Positions 42,968 to 52,543 of a stretch of 64,000 nucleotides of DNA are shown piece after piece. Source of the stretch: Arthrobacter psychrochitiniphilus. Lineage in GTDB: Bacteria; Actinomycetota; Actinomycetes; Actinomycetales; Micrococcaceae. The notes below the pieces were generated by a model. That model did no database searches, had not been told where the DNA came from, and saw only the letters and a program-made list of their open reading frames with translations. Both the position numbers and the translations under genes were made by a program. Position 1 is the stretch's first letter; each line of letters begins with the position of its first letter. The stretch is from assembly GCF_003185915.1 (NCBI RefSeq), contig NZ_QHLZ01000003.1, positions 46,394-110,393 of the forward strand, given 5' to 3'.

Positions 42968-44065
42968 ATGTTCCACGAAGAAATGCATGCTGTGGGGGAG
43001 AACCCGGTCCAAGGCCCAGACAGTCCACGCAATGATCCAACAGATCAGCCACCGTACGGCCAACAACCTTACGGCCAGCAGCCACCGTACGGTCAACCGC
43101 CTTTGTATCCCGGAATGATGCCTCTGGGTTCAAAGGTGGAAACAACTAACGTTTTGGCAGTTGTCTCACTCGTGTCCGCCTTCGTGGTGAACGTGGTGGG
43201 GATCATCACGGGTCACATTGCCTTGGCCCAAATCAAGCGGACTGGGGAAAAGGGGCGTGGCCTGGCGATCGGGGGCCTCGTTGTGGGCTATGTTTCTTTG
43301 GCTTCCACGATCATCCTGGGCACCTTGCTGATCATTGGCATCCTCGCCAGCACGCCAAGCACCTCCAGCCATGAACCTCTGGCTCCCCAGCCGAGTTACG
43401 GCGCGCAGGAGATGAGCGGAACGTTGAATGCTTTTGGTGGCATCACTTTTGGTCCCGGAGGCGGCGTGTTTCCGGCAGCGGAGCTCCCCGGAGAGGTGGA
43501 CCTGTCACAGCTGTCCATGGACCCTGCTGCGTTAGATGAAATTGGCATTGCACCCTCCGCCAGCGGTGAGGCAGTGCAGGTGGTGGTTTACCCGGATTTC
43601 CTGTGCCCCTTCTGTGCCGAGTTTGAAACGACAAATGGTCCCGCACTGAAAACGCTCCGCGATCAGGGGAAGATCACGCTCGAATACCGCCCTCTTGGAT
43701 TCCTGGACCAGCTATCAAATGGCACTAAGTACTCCACCAGGTCCGCGGAGGCTGCAGCGTGCGTGGCCAACAATGCCCCCACCAGTTACGAGCGTTTCTT
43801 TGACTCCCTGTTCAAGAACCAACCGGCGGAGATGTCGGCGGGCCTAGACAACGCGGTGCTGGTTGGGCTGGCACAAGAAGCTGGTGCCGGTGACATTTCC
43901 AGCTGCCTGGCCAACAGGGATTTCGCAGGTTTTGTGGGAGATTCTTCGATTCTCGCCCAGAATTATGGTGTCGCTGGAACGCCTACCGTCTTTGTGGAGG
44001 GGCAGCAGTGGAGCCAAGGCCCCCTGTCAGATTTCACCGCCAAGGCACTGGCAGCCAAAAAGTAA
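42968..44065 (+). CDS. DUF4190 membrane protein fused to a DsbA-like thioredoxin domain
   Basis: 365 residues from ATG 42968; starts at 42932, 42956 and 42983 are also in frame. The N-terminus is a PYGQQ repeat region, followed by two helices of the DUF4190 type (NVLAVVSLVSAFVVNVVGII and SLASTIILGTLLIIGI) that anchor the protein. The C-terminal half is a thioredoxin fold with VVVYPDFLCPFCAEFETTNG (CPFC active site) and VAGTPTVFVEGQQW (cis-Pro loop). It should work outside the membrane as a disulfide oxidase or reductase. The fusion of both domains in one chain is notable. Confidence 0.8.
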   Translation: MFHEEMHAVGENPVQGPDSPRNDPTDQPPYGQQPYGQQPPYGQPPLYPGMMPLGSKVETTNVLAVVSLVSAFVVNVVGIITGHIALAQIKRTGEKGRGLAIGGLVVGYVSLASTIILGTLLIIGILASTPSTSSHEPLAPQPSYGAQEMSGTLNAFGGITFGPGGGVFPAAELPGEVDLSQLSMDPAALDEIGIAPSASGEAVQVVVYPDFLCPFCAEFETTNGPALKTLRDQGKITLEYRPLGFLDQLSNGTKYSTRSAEAAACVANNAPTSYERFFDSLFKNQPAEMSAGLDNAVLVGLAQEAGAGDISSCLANRDFAGFVGDSSILAQNYGVAGTPTVFVEGQQWSQGPLSDFTAKALAAKK

Positions 44066-44166
44066 CAGCCCGGGCGCTAGTCCCGTACTGACTAGAAGCA
44101 CACCCTGGCGGCGAATGGCGGGTGTGACGAAATATTGCCCAAGGTGAACGTGCGTTGCAATCGTGA

Positions 44167-44195
44167 TTGGTGCCGGCCCGGGGGCACCTTACGCT
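44167..44195 (+). promoter_or_regulatory. Promoter of the sulfite reductase operon, leaderless type
   Basis: TTGGTG at 44167-44172 and TACGCT at 44190-44195 have 17-bp spacing; the ATG at 44202 follows the -10 by 6 nt, so transcription should start at or next to the start codon. No Shine-Dalgarno is present. Confidence 0.55.
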
Positions 44196-44201
44196 CGTTT
44201 T

Positions 44202-45983
44202 ATGACACAGACAGCTCTAGCCGGAGCAGAGACCTCTGGCAGTGACAATGCTCCGGCCGCACTGACCGCCGAGGCTCCCGCGAAGCCGGTTCGTACCTCC
44301 CGCCCCCGCCCAGCGGCCAAGCCGCATGGGCAGTGGAAGGTGGACGGCAAGGAACCGCTGAACGCGAATGAGGTCTGGAAGCAGGAAGATGGCGGGCTCA
44401 GCGTCCGCGATCGCATCGAAACCATCTACGCCAAGGGTGGCTTTGACAGCATTGATAAAACAGACCTGCACGGGCGTTTCCGCTGGTGGGGCCTGTATAC
44501 ACAGCGCAAACAGGGGATCGATGGCGGTAAAACAGCAAGTCTGGAGCCGCACGAACTAGAAGATAAGTACTTCATGCTCCGAGTCCGCATTGATGGCGGA
44601 TCCCTCACCACGGATCAGTTGCGCGTGATCGGCCAGATTTCCACTGAGTTTGGCCGCGACACCGCAGATTTAACCGACCGGCAGAACGTTCAGCTGCATT
44701 GGGTTCGTGTAGAGGACGTTCCGGAGATCTGGAACCGTCTTGAGGCGGCGGGATTGTCCACCACTGAGGCCTGCGGTGACGTGCCGCGCGTCATTCTGGG
44801 TTCCCCCGTAGCCGGCATCGCCAAGGACGAGATCATTGACCCCACTTCACTGATCAAGGAAGTCAGCGCACGTTTCATTGGGGACCCTGAACTTGCCAAC
44901 TTGCCCCGCAAGTTCAAAACAGCCATCACAGGCCACCCATCACAGGATGTGGTTCATGAGATCAACGATTTCGCCTTGGTTGGTGTGATTCATCCAGAGC
45001 TTGGCCCGGGTTACGATCTCTGGGTGGGTGGAGGCCTGTCCACGGCGCCGCGTCTGGCTGAACGTCTCGGCGTGTTTGTTTCGCCCGAGGTTGCCGCAGA
45101 GGTCTGGCTTGGCGTCACCAGTATCTTCCGCGATTACGGCTACCGGCGCATGCGCACCAAGGCTCGGCTGAAGTTCCTGCTGGCCGATTGGGGCACCACC
45201 AAGTTCCGCCAAATTCTTCAGGATGACTACCTGGGCCACAAGTTGCCTGACGGGGAACCGGCCCCGAAGCCCACATCCCCCGGCGATCACATTGGCGTGC
45301 ACGAGCAAAAAGATGGCAAGTTCTTCATTGGGGTCACCCCCACCGTGGGCCGCGTCTCCGGCACCAAACTAACCGCTCTCGCTGACGCCCTTGAGGCACA
45401 TGGCTCCTTCCGGTTGCGCACCACGCCGCACCAAAAGCTCGTCATTCTCGATGTGTCCAAGGAGCAGGTGGAGCCACTCATCACCGTCCTTGATGGTCTG
45501 GGTTTGTCCGCACGGCCCTCGCTGTTCCGCCGCTCCACAATCGCCTGCACAGGGATCGAGTACTGCAAGCTGGCCATTGTCAACACCAAAGACACCGCCG
45601 CCACCGCCATTAGCGAGCTCGAAACTAGACTCGCGGATTTGGTGGACACCGGAGTCCTGACCCAGCCCATTGCCCTGAACATCAACGGCTGCCCCAACTC
45701 TTGTGCCCGGATTCAGACGGCAGACATTGGGCTCAAGGGCATGATGCTTCCCACGGACGACGGCGGCACCGCCCCCGGTTTTCAGGTTCACCTAGGTGGT
45801 GGGCTGGCTACCGACAACCGGGTTGAGGCAGGCTTGGGCCGCACCATTCGCGGCCTGAAAGTCACGGCAGCGCAGTTGCCCGATTATGTGGAGCGTGTGG
45901 TGCGTAAATATGCGGACGTTCGCCTCAGTAATGAAACTTTTGCCGAGTTCGCCCACCGGGTTGATGAGGAGCTGCTGAAATGA
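44202..45983 (+). CDS. sir: Ferredoxin-dependent sulfite reductase (siroheme/4Fe-4S)
   Basis: 593 residues. It reduces sulfite to sulfide with six electrons, using a siroheme linked to a 4Fe-4S cluster. The cluster cysteines are in IACTGIEYCKLA and NGCPNSCARIQ. The siroheme-binding arginines lie in the repeated sulfite/nitrite reductase half-domains (DKYFMLRVRIDGG and DLTDRQNVQLHW). The N-terminal 45 residues are Ala/Pro-rich. Nitrite reduction by this NirA-like family is possible, but the operon partners cysH, cysD and cysN point to sulfite. ATG 44202 fits the leaderless promoter; the upstream GTG reading is discarded. Confidence 0.9.
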   Translation: MTQTALAGAETSGSDNAPAALTAEAPAKPVRTSRPRPAAKPHGQWKVDGKEPLNANEVWKQEDGGLSVRDRIETIYAKGGFDSIDKTDLHGRFRWWGLYTQRKQGIDGGKTASLEPHELEDKYFMLRVRIDGGSLTTDQLRVIGQISTEFGRDTADLTDRQNVQLHWVRVEDVPEIWNRLEAAGLSTTEACGDVPRVILGSPVAGIAKDEIIDPTSLIKEVSARFIGDPELANLPRKFKTAITGHPSQDVVHEINDFALVGVIHPELGPGYDLWVGGGLSTAPRLAERLGVFVSPEVAAEVWLGVTSIFRDYGYRRMRTKARLKFLLADWGTTKFRQILQDDYLGHKLPDGEPAPKPTSPGDHIGVHEQKDGKFFIGVTPTVGRVSGTKLTALADALEAHGSFRLRTTPHQKLVILDVSKEQVEPLITVLDGLGLSARPSLFRRSTIACTGIEYCKLAIVNTKDTAATAISELETRLADLVDTGVLTQPIALNINGCPNSCARIQTADIGLKGMMLPTDDGGTAPGFQVHLGGGLATDNRVEAGLGRTIRGLKVTAAQLPDYVERVVRKYADVRLSNETFAEFAHRVDEELLK

Positions 45984-46693
45984 CTGTGACAACGCTCCGC
46001 TCGCATGCCGAGCTCCAAACGATTGCCGAGTCCGGCGCCAAGGAATTGGCCTGGGACGCGTCCGCACAGGAAGTCATCGCCTGGGTGGCGCGGAACTTCG
46101 CAACGCAAGCATCCGCCGTCGCCTGTTCCATGGCAGACGCCGTGTTGCCGGCACTAGTTGCCGAGCAGCTGCCCGGGGTGGACGTGTTGTTCCTGGACAC
46201 CGGCTACCACTTCCCCGAAACCTACGCCACACGTAATGAGGTGGCAGAAAATCTGCGGGTCAACGTGGTTGACGTGCTCCCGGTCAACACCGTGGCCGAG
46301 CAGGATGCGCGCCACGGCATGGACCTGTTTGCCCGGGATCCTGCCGGATGCTGTGCGCTGCGGAAGGTGGAACCACTGCACCGTTCCCTGCAAGGCTACG
46401 AGCTGTGGTTCACCGGGGTGCGTCGCGATGAGGGGCCCACCCGCACCAACACGCCCCTGGTGGTGTGGGACGAAAAGAATGGGTTGGTCAAGGTCAACCC
46501 CGTCGCCACATGGAGCTATGAAGAGTTGATCAGTTACTCCGATGAGAACCTGCTACCCGTGAACCCCCTGCTCAGCCAGGGCTACCCGTCCATCGGCTGC
46601 GCCCCCTGCACCAAGAAAGTGGCCCCCGGCGCCGACCCAAGGAGCGGGCGCTGGGCCGGAACCTCCAAGACAGAATGCGGACTACACACATGA
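45980..46693 (+). CDS. cysH: Adenylylsulfate (APS) reductase, CysH family
   Basis: 237 residues; start overlaps the sir stop (ATGA). It reduces APS to sulfite with thioredoxin. The iron-sulfur cysteine pairs CCALRKVEPL and GCAPCTKKVAPG and the final TECGLH cysteine are all present, which marks an APS-type enzyme with a 4Fe-4S cluster rather than a PAPS enzyme. The nucleotide pocket is ACSMADAVLPAL and LDTGYHFPETY. No APS kinase gene is seen in the operon, consistent with this. Its stop overlaps the cysD start. Confidence 0.93.
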   Translation: MTVTTLRSHAELQTIAESGAKELAWDASAQEVIAWVARNFATQASAVACSMADAVLPALVAEQLPGVDVLFLDTGYHFPETYATRNEVAENLRVNVVDVLPVNTVAEQDARHGMDLFARDPAGCCALRKVEPLHRSLQGYELWFTGVRRDEGPTRTNTPLVVWDEKNGLVKVNPVATWSYEELISYSDENLLPVNPLLSQGYPSIGCAPCTKKVAPGADPRSGRWAGTSKTECGLHT

Positions 46694-47643
46694 GCACCCA
46701 AATTACTGAAACCCCTTCGGCGGTTGAGACTCTCGAGGCCTTTGAGCCCGCCGAACTGGATTCCCTGGACCTGCTGGAATCCGAGGCTATCCACATCATT
46801 CGTGAAGTGGTGGCCGAGTTTGAGCGCCCTGCGCTGCTGTTCTCCGGCGGCAAGGACTCGGTGCTGATGCTGCATTTGGCCACGAAGGCGTTCTGGCCGG
46901 GGAAGGTTCCTTTCCCCGTGCTGCATGTGGACACCGGGCACAACTTCCCGGAGGTCATCGAGTTCCGCGACCGCACCGTGGAGCGTCTGGGTCTGCGCTT
47001 GGAGGTGGGTTCCGTGCAGGAGTTCATCGACAGTGGCGAGCTGGCTGAGCGGGCTGACGGCACCCGCAACCCGCTGCAGACAGTGCCGTTGCTGGACGCC
47101 ATAGCCAAGAACAAGTTCGACGCCGTTTTTGGCGGAGGCCGCCGTGACGAGGACAAGGCCCGCGCCAAGGAGCGCATCTTGTCCCTGCGTGACGAGTTTG
47201 GCCAGTGGGATCCGCGCAACCAGCGCCCCGAACTGTGGAATCTGTACAACGGCCGCCACACCGTGGGCCAGCATGTGCGTGCCTTCCCCATCAGCAACTG
47301 GACCGAGCTGGATGTGTGGCGCTACATTGCCCGCGAAAACATTGAACTGCCGCACCTGTACTACGCCCATGAACGCGAAGTCTTTGAACGCGACGGCATG
47401 TGGCGTGCGGTGGGTGAGGTCTCGGCGCCGCGTCCCGATGAGGACGTGATCATCAAGCAGGTCCGCTACCGCACGGTGGGGGACATGTCCTGCACCGGCG
47501 CCGTAGCTTCAGATGCCACCACCGTCCACGATGTGGTGCGCGAAGTGGCCGCCTCAACCCTGACCGAACGTGGCGCCACCCGGGCCGATGACCGGATCTC
47601 CGAGGCCGCCATGGAAGACCGCAAAAAGGATGGCTACTTCTAA
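46690..47643 (+). CDS. cysD: Sulfate adenylyltransferase subunit 2
   Basis: 317 residues from ATG 46690, overlapping cysH. This ATP sulfurylase subunit carries the PP-loop LLFSGGKDSVLMLHLATKAF and the family VDTGHNFPEVIEFRD and GGGRRDEDKARAKERI. The product is APS plus PPi, driven by GTP hydrolysis in CysN. It ends at 47643 in a TAATG junction with cysN. Confidence 0.95.
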   Translation: MSTQITETPSAVETLEAFEPAELDSLDLLESEAIHIIREVVAEFERPALLFSGGKDSVLMLHLATKAFWPGKVPFPVLHVDTGHNFPEVIEFRDRTVERLGLRLEVGSVQEFIDSGELAERADGTRNPLQTVPLLDAIAKNKFDAVFGGGRRDEDKARAKERILSLRDEFGQWDPRNQRPELWNLYNGRHTVGQHVRAFPISNWTELDVWRYIARENIELPHLYYAHEREVFERDGMWRAVGEVSAPRPDEDVIIKQVRYRTVGDMSCTGAVASDATTVHDVVREVAASTLTERGATRADDRISEAAMEDRKKDGYF

Positions 47644-49031
47644 TGAGCACAACAACTTCACTGATCGAGCCAGCAGAGGTCCAGGTCGGAACCCTGTTTC
47701 GTTTCGCCACGGCCGGCTCCGTTGATGACGGCAAGTCCACCCTGGTGGGCCGGCTGCTCCACGATTCCAAGGCGATTCTGGCTGACACACTGGCCGCCGT
47801 CACCCGCACCTCCGCGGACCGCGGCTTTGGCGGGGAGAATGGCAGCACGCAGAAGATCGACCTAGCTCTGCTCACCGACGGACTGCGCGCCGAGCGCGAG
47901 CAGGGCATCACCATCGATGTGGCCTACCGCTACTTCGCCACCGACCGCCGCAGCTTCATCCTGGCCGACTGCCCCGGGCACATCCAGTACACCAAGAACA
48001 CGGTGACGGGCGCGTCCACTGCGGATGCCGTCGTCGTCCTTATTGACGCCCGCAAGGGGGTGCTGGAGCAGACCCGCCGGCACCTGTCCGTGCTGCGGCT
48101 GCTGCGTGTGCCCAACGTGCTGGTGGCGGTGAACAAGATTGACCTGGTGGACTTCAGCGAGGAGATTTTCCGCACCATTGAGGCCGACGTGCAGGACGTT
48201 GCTGCGGATATTGGCCTGTCCGGTGTACTGGTGGTTCCCGTCTCCGCGCTGGAGGGCGATAACGTGGTGGACCGCTCCGCCCACACCCCCTGGTACACGG
48301 GCGCCACGTTGCTGGACATCCTGGAAACGCTGCCCACCACTGATGAGCTGGAGCGCGGGCTGGAGCCGTTCCGCTTCCCTGTTCAACTGGTGATCCGGCC
48401 CCAGGGTGCGCTGGCCCCTGACCTTGCAAACGCGGACGACGCCGGAGCCTCCTTCCGTGATTACCGCGCCTATGCCGGTCAGGTCGCCTCGGGCGGCGTG
48501 ACGGTGGGAGATGAGATCACGGTTCTGCCCTCGGGGCGGAAGGCCTCCGTGGTGGGCATCGACTTTGCTGGCCGCTCTCTGGAAACTGCGGTGGCGCCGC
48601 AGTCGGTGTCATTGCGGCTGAGCGAGGAGATCGACATTGCCCGCGGTGATGTCATTGCCGCCACAGGTACTTTTGGGGAGGTGAGCCAGGATGTTTACGC
48701 AGAACTGTGCTGGCTTTCAACGAAGCCGCTGCGCGAGGGTTCAAAGGTATTGATCAAACATGGCAGCAAGACCGTCCAGGGCCTGATCCGTGCCGTGACG
48801 GGGAAGCTGGATTTGGAATCGTTCGGCTATGCGGCCGCGTCGGGACTGGAATTGAATGACATCGGCACGGCGCAGATCCGCCTCGCCTCGCCGCTGCCCG
48901 TTGAGACTTATGCGCTACATCGCCGTACGGGCGCGTTCCTTGTCATCGATCCGCAGGACGGCAACACGCTGGCTGCCGGTCTGGTGCGTGATCATCCCGG
49001 CGATCACGAGGATGAGCGCTATAACATCTAA
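47643..49031 (+). CDS. cysN: Sulfate adenylyltransferase subunit 1 (GTPase)
   Basis: 462 residues. An EF-Tu-like GTPase: the P-loop GSVDDGKST is at residues 25-33, G2 (EREQGITIDVAYRYF) follows, G3 is DCPGH, and G4 is NKIDLVD. Beta-barrel domains follow (GDEITVLPSGRKASVV). It is CysN alone, without a fused APS kinase domain, which fits an APS reductase pathway. It ends the four-gene operon sir-cysH-cysD-cysN. Confidence 0.95.
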   Translation: MSTTTSLIEPAEVQVGTLFRFATAGSVDDGKSTLVGRLLHDSKAILADTLAAVTRTSADRGFGGENGSTQKIDLALLTDGLRAEREQGITIDVAYRYFATDRRSFILADCPGHIQYTKNTVTGASTADAVVVLIDARKGVLEQTRRHLSVLRLLRVPNVLVAVNKIDLVDFSEEIFRTIEADVQDVAADIGLSGVLVVPVSALEGDNVVDRSAHTPWYTGATLLDILETLPTTDELERGLEPFRFPVQLVIRPQGALAPDLANADDAGASFRDYRAYAGQVASGGVTVGDEITVLPSGRKASVVGIDFAGRSLETAVAPQSVSLRLSEEIDIARGDVIAATGTFGEVSQDVYAELCWLSTKPLREGSKVLIKHGSKTVQGLIRAVTGKLDLESFGYAAASGLELNDIGTAQIRLASPLPVETYALHRRTGAFLVIDPQDGNTLAAGLVRDHPGDHEDERYNI

Positions 49032-49238
49032 GCTTGCTGGCCGCCCGGGTTGTGTGGTGGAGGAGAACATCTACCTCATGATGCTCAGGCCCACGGCTTT
49101 TCCCACGTTCACGGACAAACCCATCGTTGATCCGGCCACCCGCCTGCAAGGAGCCGCGACCAGCACAAATTCGGCAGCGGATCCACCCACCTGCGCGCCG
49201 TGTCATTAGCGGCCCCGAACCGAGAGTAAAGTCTCGAT
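49032..49238. other. Gap between cysN and the urea transporter
   Basis: About 200 bp with no gene I can support; short open frames on both strands have random-looking composition. It contains the leaderless-type -10 of the next gene. Confidence 0.4.
49227..49232 (+). promoter_or_regulatory. -10 element of a probable leaderless urea transporter transcript
   Basis: TAAAGT ends 6 nt before GTG 49239, with no Shine-Dalgarno. Confidence 0.45.
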
Positions 49239-50222
49239 GTGAACCATATTCAACCGGCCGCCCGGCCATCGAGGGAACCGCTGCTGCGCAGAGCTGGCCG
49301 TACGCTGCTGCTTGGCTTCTCGCAGATATTCTTTCAGGCTCAAATGCTCCCCGGGCTGCTGATCTTGGCCGCTTTTGCGGTGGCCAGTTGGCAGATGGCG
49401 CTTCTGGCACTACTGGGCTGCGCAGCCTCCACGGTGACCGGATTGCTGATGCGGGCACCGGCGGCGATGGTGCGCGCCGGCGACCACGGATTTTGCGGAG
49501 CACTCGTGGGAGCCGCGGCGTTCGCGGCTATTGGTGGCGGTCTGCCGGGAGCCATCGCTGCGCTTCTGGGCGGTGCGGCGTGCGCACCCGTGACGTGGGG
49601 TTTTCAAAGATTCTTCCGAACCGCACTGCTCGGGCCCCTCAAGTTACCCTCCATCACGGCACCGTTCTGCCTTGTTGCCGGTATTTTGTTCTTCGCCACG
49701 GCAGACCGTCGCGTGGCACCGGCCTACATCACGATGGACGGATCGCCTGTTGCCCTTTTCCTGCGCTCCATTTTGGCCAATGTGTCCCAGGTGGTGCTGA
49801 TTGACTCCGTGATTGCCGGCGGGCTGATCCTTGCCGCCCTATTTCTTGCACAGTGGAAAGTGGGGTTGGCAGCTTTGGTGGGCAGTGTCCTCTCAAGCGT
49901 GATAGCTGTGGCCACCGGAGCGGACCCCCTGCTGTTGGGGCACGGCATGTTGGGCTACTCCAGTGTTCTGGTGGCCATTGCCATGGCTGCGTTGTTCGTG
50001 GCAGGTTCCTGGCAGCCATGGGCATTGGCCGCGGTGGGGGCGCTACTGGCTGCTGGGCTTTCGATGCTCACTCAGGGTGTGCCCGCCCTTTATACCTGGC
50101 CTTTTGTGGTGGTCACGTGGCTGCTGCTAACAGTGGTCCACTTTGTGCCCGGACTCAAAAGGTCGCGTCCGGGCAGCTCAGATGACGCACCGCCGAAGGT
50201 ACACGCCGGCGAGTTGAGCTAG
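49239..50222 (+). CDS. Urea transporter (UT family)
   Basis: 327 residues from GTG 49239, with about ten helices in two repeated halves. The UT signature LLLGFSQIFFQAQMLPGLLI is near residue 23, and the second half has RSILANVSQVVLIDSVIAGG and GHGMLGYSSVLVAIAMAAL. It forms a channel for urea. No urease genes lie nearby in the window. The tail is polar (RSRPGSSDDAPPKVH). Confidence 0.85.
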   Translation: MNHIQPAARPSREPLLRRAGRTLLLGFSQIFFQAQMLPGLLILAAFAVASWQMALLALLGCAASTVTGLLMRAPAAMVRAGDHGFCGALVGAAAFAAIGGGLPGAIAALLGGAACAPVTWGFQRFFRTALLGPLKLPSITAPFCLVAGILFFATADRRVAPAYITMDGSPVALFLRSILANVSQVVLIDSVIAGGLILAALFLAQWKVGLAALVGSVLSSVIAVATGADPLLLGHGMLGYSSVLVAIAMAALFVAGSWQPWALAAVGALLAAGLSMLTQGVPALYTWPFVVVTWLLLTVVHFVPGLKRSRPGSSDDAPPKVHAGELS

Positions 50223-50292
50223 TTGGAATATTTTCGTAGGTATTGGTGTTGCCTCGTAAGCGAGAACAGTTCTTCGTAGTGAAAGAGTGTAA

Positions 50293-52422
50293 GTGCCCTT
50301 TAATAACGTGACCACACTTGTTACAGATGACGCCGCAGCGCACATAGGAACCGCAGCGGAGGAACAGCTCATCCTCGACGAGGCCTTCGCCCGCCGCGAC
50401 GGGATACTTGAGCGCCTTGAGGCGGAGCTCGCCACCCCGGCGCAGGACGCAGTTGAGCAGGCCCGGATGCGCATGCTGATCCGCCGCCGTGCGGAACTCC
50501 AGCACGCGGAGCAAGGTTTGATCTTCGGCCGGATCGATGCACTCGATGAGACAGTGCGCCATCTGGGGCGCGTGGGTATTCCCAGCCCCAGCGACGACGG
50601 CGATCCTCTCGTCATCGACTGGCGTGCACCGGCCGCACGGGCCTTCTACACGGCAACGCCGGTGGACCCCCAAGGGCAGGCCCGTCGTCGTCATATACGC
50701 ACCCAAGGGCGCAAGGTCATCAGCTTTGATGACGAGCCGCTGGATGGTTCCAGGGCCAGTGAACTGGTGGGTGAGGGGGCCCTGCTCGCCGCCCTCGGCG
50801 AGCGGCGCACGGGCCAGATGAGTACGGCAGCGGCAACGTTGCAGCGTGAGCAAGACGATGTGGTTCGCGCGGATTCCCGCGGCCCGCTGGTTGTCCAGGG
50901 CGGACCGGGCACCGGAAAAACAGTGGTGGCCTTGCACCGGGTGGCGTACCTACTTTTCACGTATCCCAAGCTCGCCGCACAGGGAGTCTTGGTGATGGGA
51001 CCGTCACCGCGTTTTCTGGACTACATTGCCCAGGTACTGCCGGCGCTGGGGGAGACCGCAATAGTCTCGGCGACCTGCGACACCCTGGTTCCTGGCATCA
51101 GTGTGGAGCGTTCGGAACAGCGTGAGGTCGCAGAGATCAAGGGCAGGGCGCTATGGCAACAAGGGCTCGCCCGGTATTGCGCATCGCGCCTGCCGCAACC
51201 AGCCGGCGTCGAACTGCTGTGGGAAGGGGAAGGGTACACGATCGATGAAGCACAGATCGCCCGGACCGTTGCCTCGGCAACCTCGGGACGCTCCTACCAT
51301 GGTGCGCGCGCAGTGTTCATCCAGCAGGTCCAGGACCAACTCACCGATGCCGTCGTGGCACGCAGCGAAGCGACGATGGCACAGGTTGAAGACGGACTTG
51401 AGGACCTGCTCAGCGACTTCGATGCCGTCTTCACCCACGCCGATAATCGCGCTGTGCGCTCCGGGGCAACAGGCACTGACGTCGACGGGATGCTCACCGA
51501 GGAAGACATTGACCTCCTCCGTGAGAGGATCGCGGATGACGACGGCGTGAACGCAACGCTTCAGCGGTGGTGGCCAACACTCGATACGACGGCCGAACTG
51601 CGCCGGCTCTTAGGCGATGAGGCACTGCTGGAGCAGTGGGTGCCGGAGCTTACCGATGCCGAACGGGGATTGATCGTCGGCGAGCCACAGACGTGGGCCA
51701 GCAGTGATCTGCCCTTGTATGACGCGTTGGCTGATTTGTTGGGCGATGTCATCCCCAACAATGGGCAGGGCGAATTTATGAGCGATCGTGCTGGCGCACA
51801 AAGGGACTGGGTATACGGCCACATTGTCATTGACGAGGCCCAAGAGCTTTCGGAGATGCAGTGGCAAATGGTTATGCGCCGCTGCCCTTCCCGATCGATC
51901 ACCGCTGTTGGCGACATCGACCAAGCCGAGGCGCCCCACCGACACGCCACCTGGCAAGAAGCGGTCAGTGCTGCCTTCGGTGAAAGGTGGACCGAGGCGC
52001 AGTTGACCATCTGTTACCGCACGCCTCTGGAGGTCATGGCTCTCACCGGCGCAGTACTTCGCAACGCCGGCAGCCAAAATGAGCCTCCTCGCGCCGTTCG
52101 CGCTGCTGGCATTGAGCCGTGGGAACGCTCCGTCAGCGAAGATGAGCTGGCCGCTGAAGCAGTACGCGCCGTCGAGCAACTTTCAGCACGCTGGGAGGGC
52201 GGGATGGTCGGTGTGATTGCGCCCCTGGAACGCTTGCCAGCTTTGCGGGAGGCCCTGCCCGGCACCCCAGTGCTCTCCGCGACTGATGCCAAGGGGCTGG
52301 AATGGGATGCCACGTTGCTCATTGACGCGCCAAGCATTGCCGCTGCGCCGCGCGGGTGGAACGGACTCTATGTGGCGCTGACTCGTTGCACCCAAGAGCT
52401 GGGGCAACTGCTGGTGAGGTAG
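50293..52422 (+). CDS. HelD-like RNA polymerase-associated ATPase (HelR type)
   Basis: 709 residues from GTG 50293. A UvrD-like superfamily 1 ATPase: Walker A is VVQGGPGTGKTVVALHRVA near residue 200, Walker B VIDEAQELSEMQW, then GDIDQAEAPHRH and LTICYRTPLEVMAL. The N-terminal coiled-coil arm (DEAFARRDGILERLEAELAT, RARMRMLIRRRAEL-like) is the arm that enters the RNA polymerase secondary channel in HelD. Such proteins recycle stalled polymerase and, as HelR, give rifamycin tolerance. No rifamycin-associated element is visible upstream. Plain DNA helicase function is less likely. Hairpin CTCG-TAAG-CGAG lies upstream at 50252-50263. Confidence 0.83.
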   Translation: MPFNNVTTLVTDDAAAHIGTAAEEQLILDEAFARRDGILERLEAELATPAQDAVEQARMRMLIRRRAELQHAEQGLIFGRIDALDETVRHLGRVGIPSPSDDGDPLVIDWRAPAARAFYTATPVDPQGQARRRHIRTQGRKVISFDDEPLDGSRASELVGEGALLAALGERRTGQMSTAAATLQREQDDVVRADSRGPLVVQGGPGTGKTVVALHRVAYLLFTYPKLAAQGVLVMGPSPRFLDYIAQVLPALGETAIVSATCDTLVPGISVERSEQREVAEIKGRALWQQGLARYCASRLPQPAGVELLWEGEGYTIDEAQIARTVASATSGRSYHGARAVFIQQVQDQLTDAVVARSEATMAQVEDGLEDLLSDFDAVFTHADNRAVRSGATGTDVDGMLTEEDIDLLRERIADDDGVNATLQRWWPTLDTTAELRRLLGDEALLEQWVPELTDAERGLIVGEPQTWASSDLPLYDALADLLGDVIPNNGQGEFMSDRAGAQRDWVYGHIVIDEAQELSEMQWQMVMRRCPSRSITAVGDIDQAEAPHRHATWQEAVSAAFGERWTEAQLTICYRTPLEVMALTGAVLRNAGSQNEPPRAVRAAGIEPWERSVSEDELAAEAVRAVEQLSARWEGGMVGVIAPLERLPALREALPGTPVLSATDAKGLEWDATLLIDAPSIAAAPRGWNGLYVALTRCTQELGQLLVR

Positions 52423-52531
52423 AGAACTCCCGAGCTAAAGGTGCCGGTCTCGAGGCGGATGGCGTCCTCGTCGGGTTGCGCTCAGCCGGAGGAGCAGTGG
52501 CATTTTCGTGGCAAATGTTGCTGCCGCAGAG

Positions 52532-52537
52532 TAGGCT
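52532..52537 (+). promoter_or_regulatory. -10 element of a probable leaderless DinB-like transcript
   Basis: TAGGCT ends 6 nt before ATG 52544, with no Shine-Dalgarno. Confidence 0.4.
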
Positions 52538-52543
52538 CCCCAC

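Noticed and set aside
49079..49211. Short frames between cysN and the urea transporter
   Set aside because: No start signal or family; composition is random, so left as non-coding.
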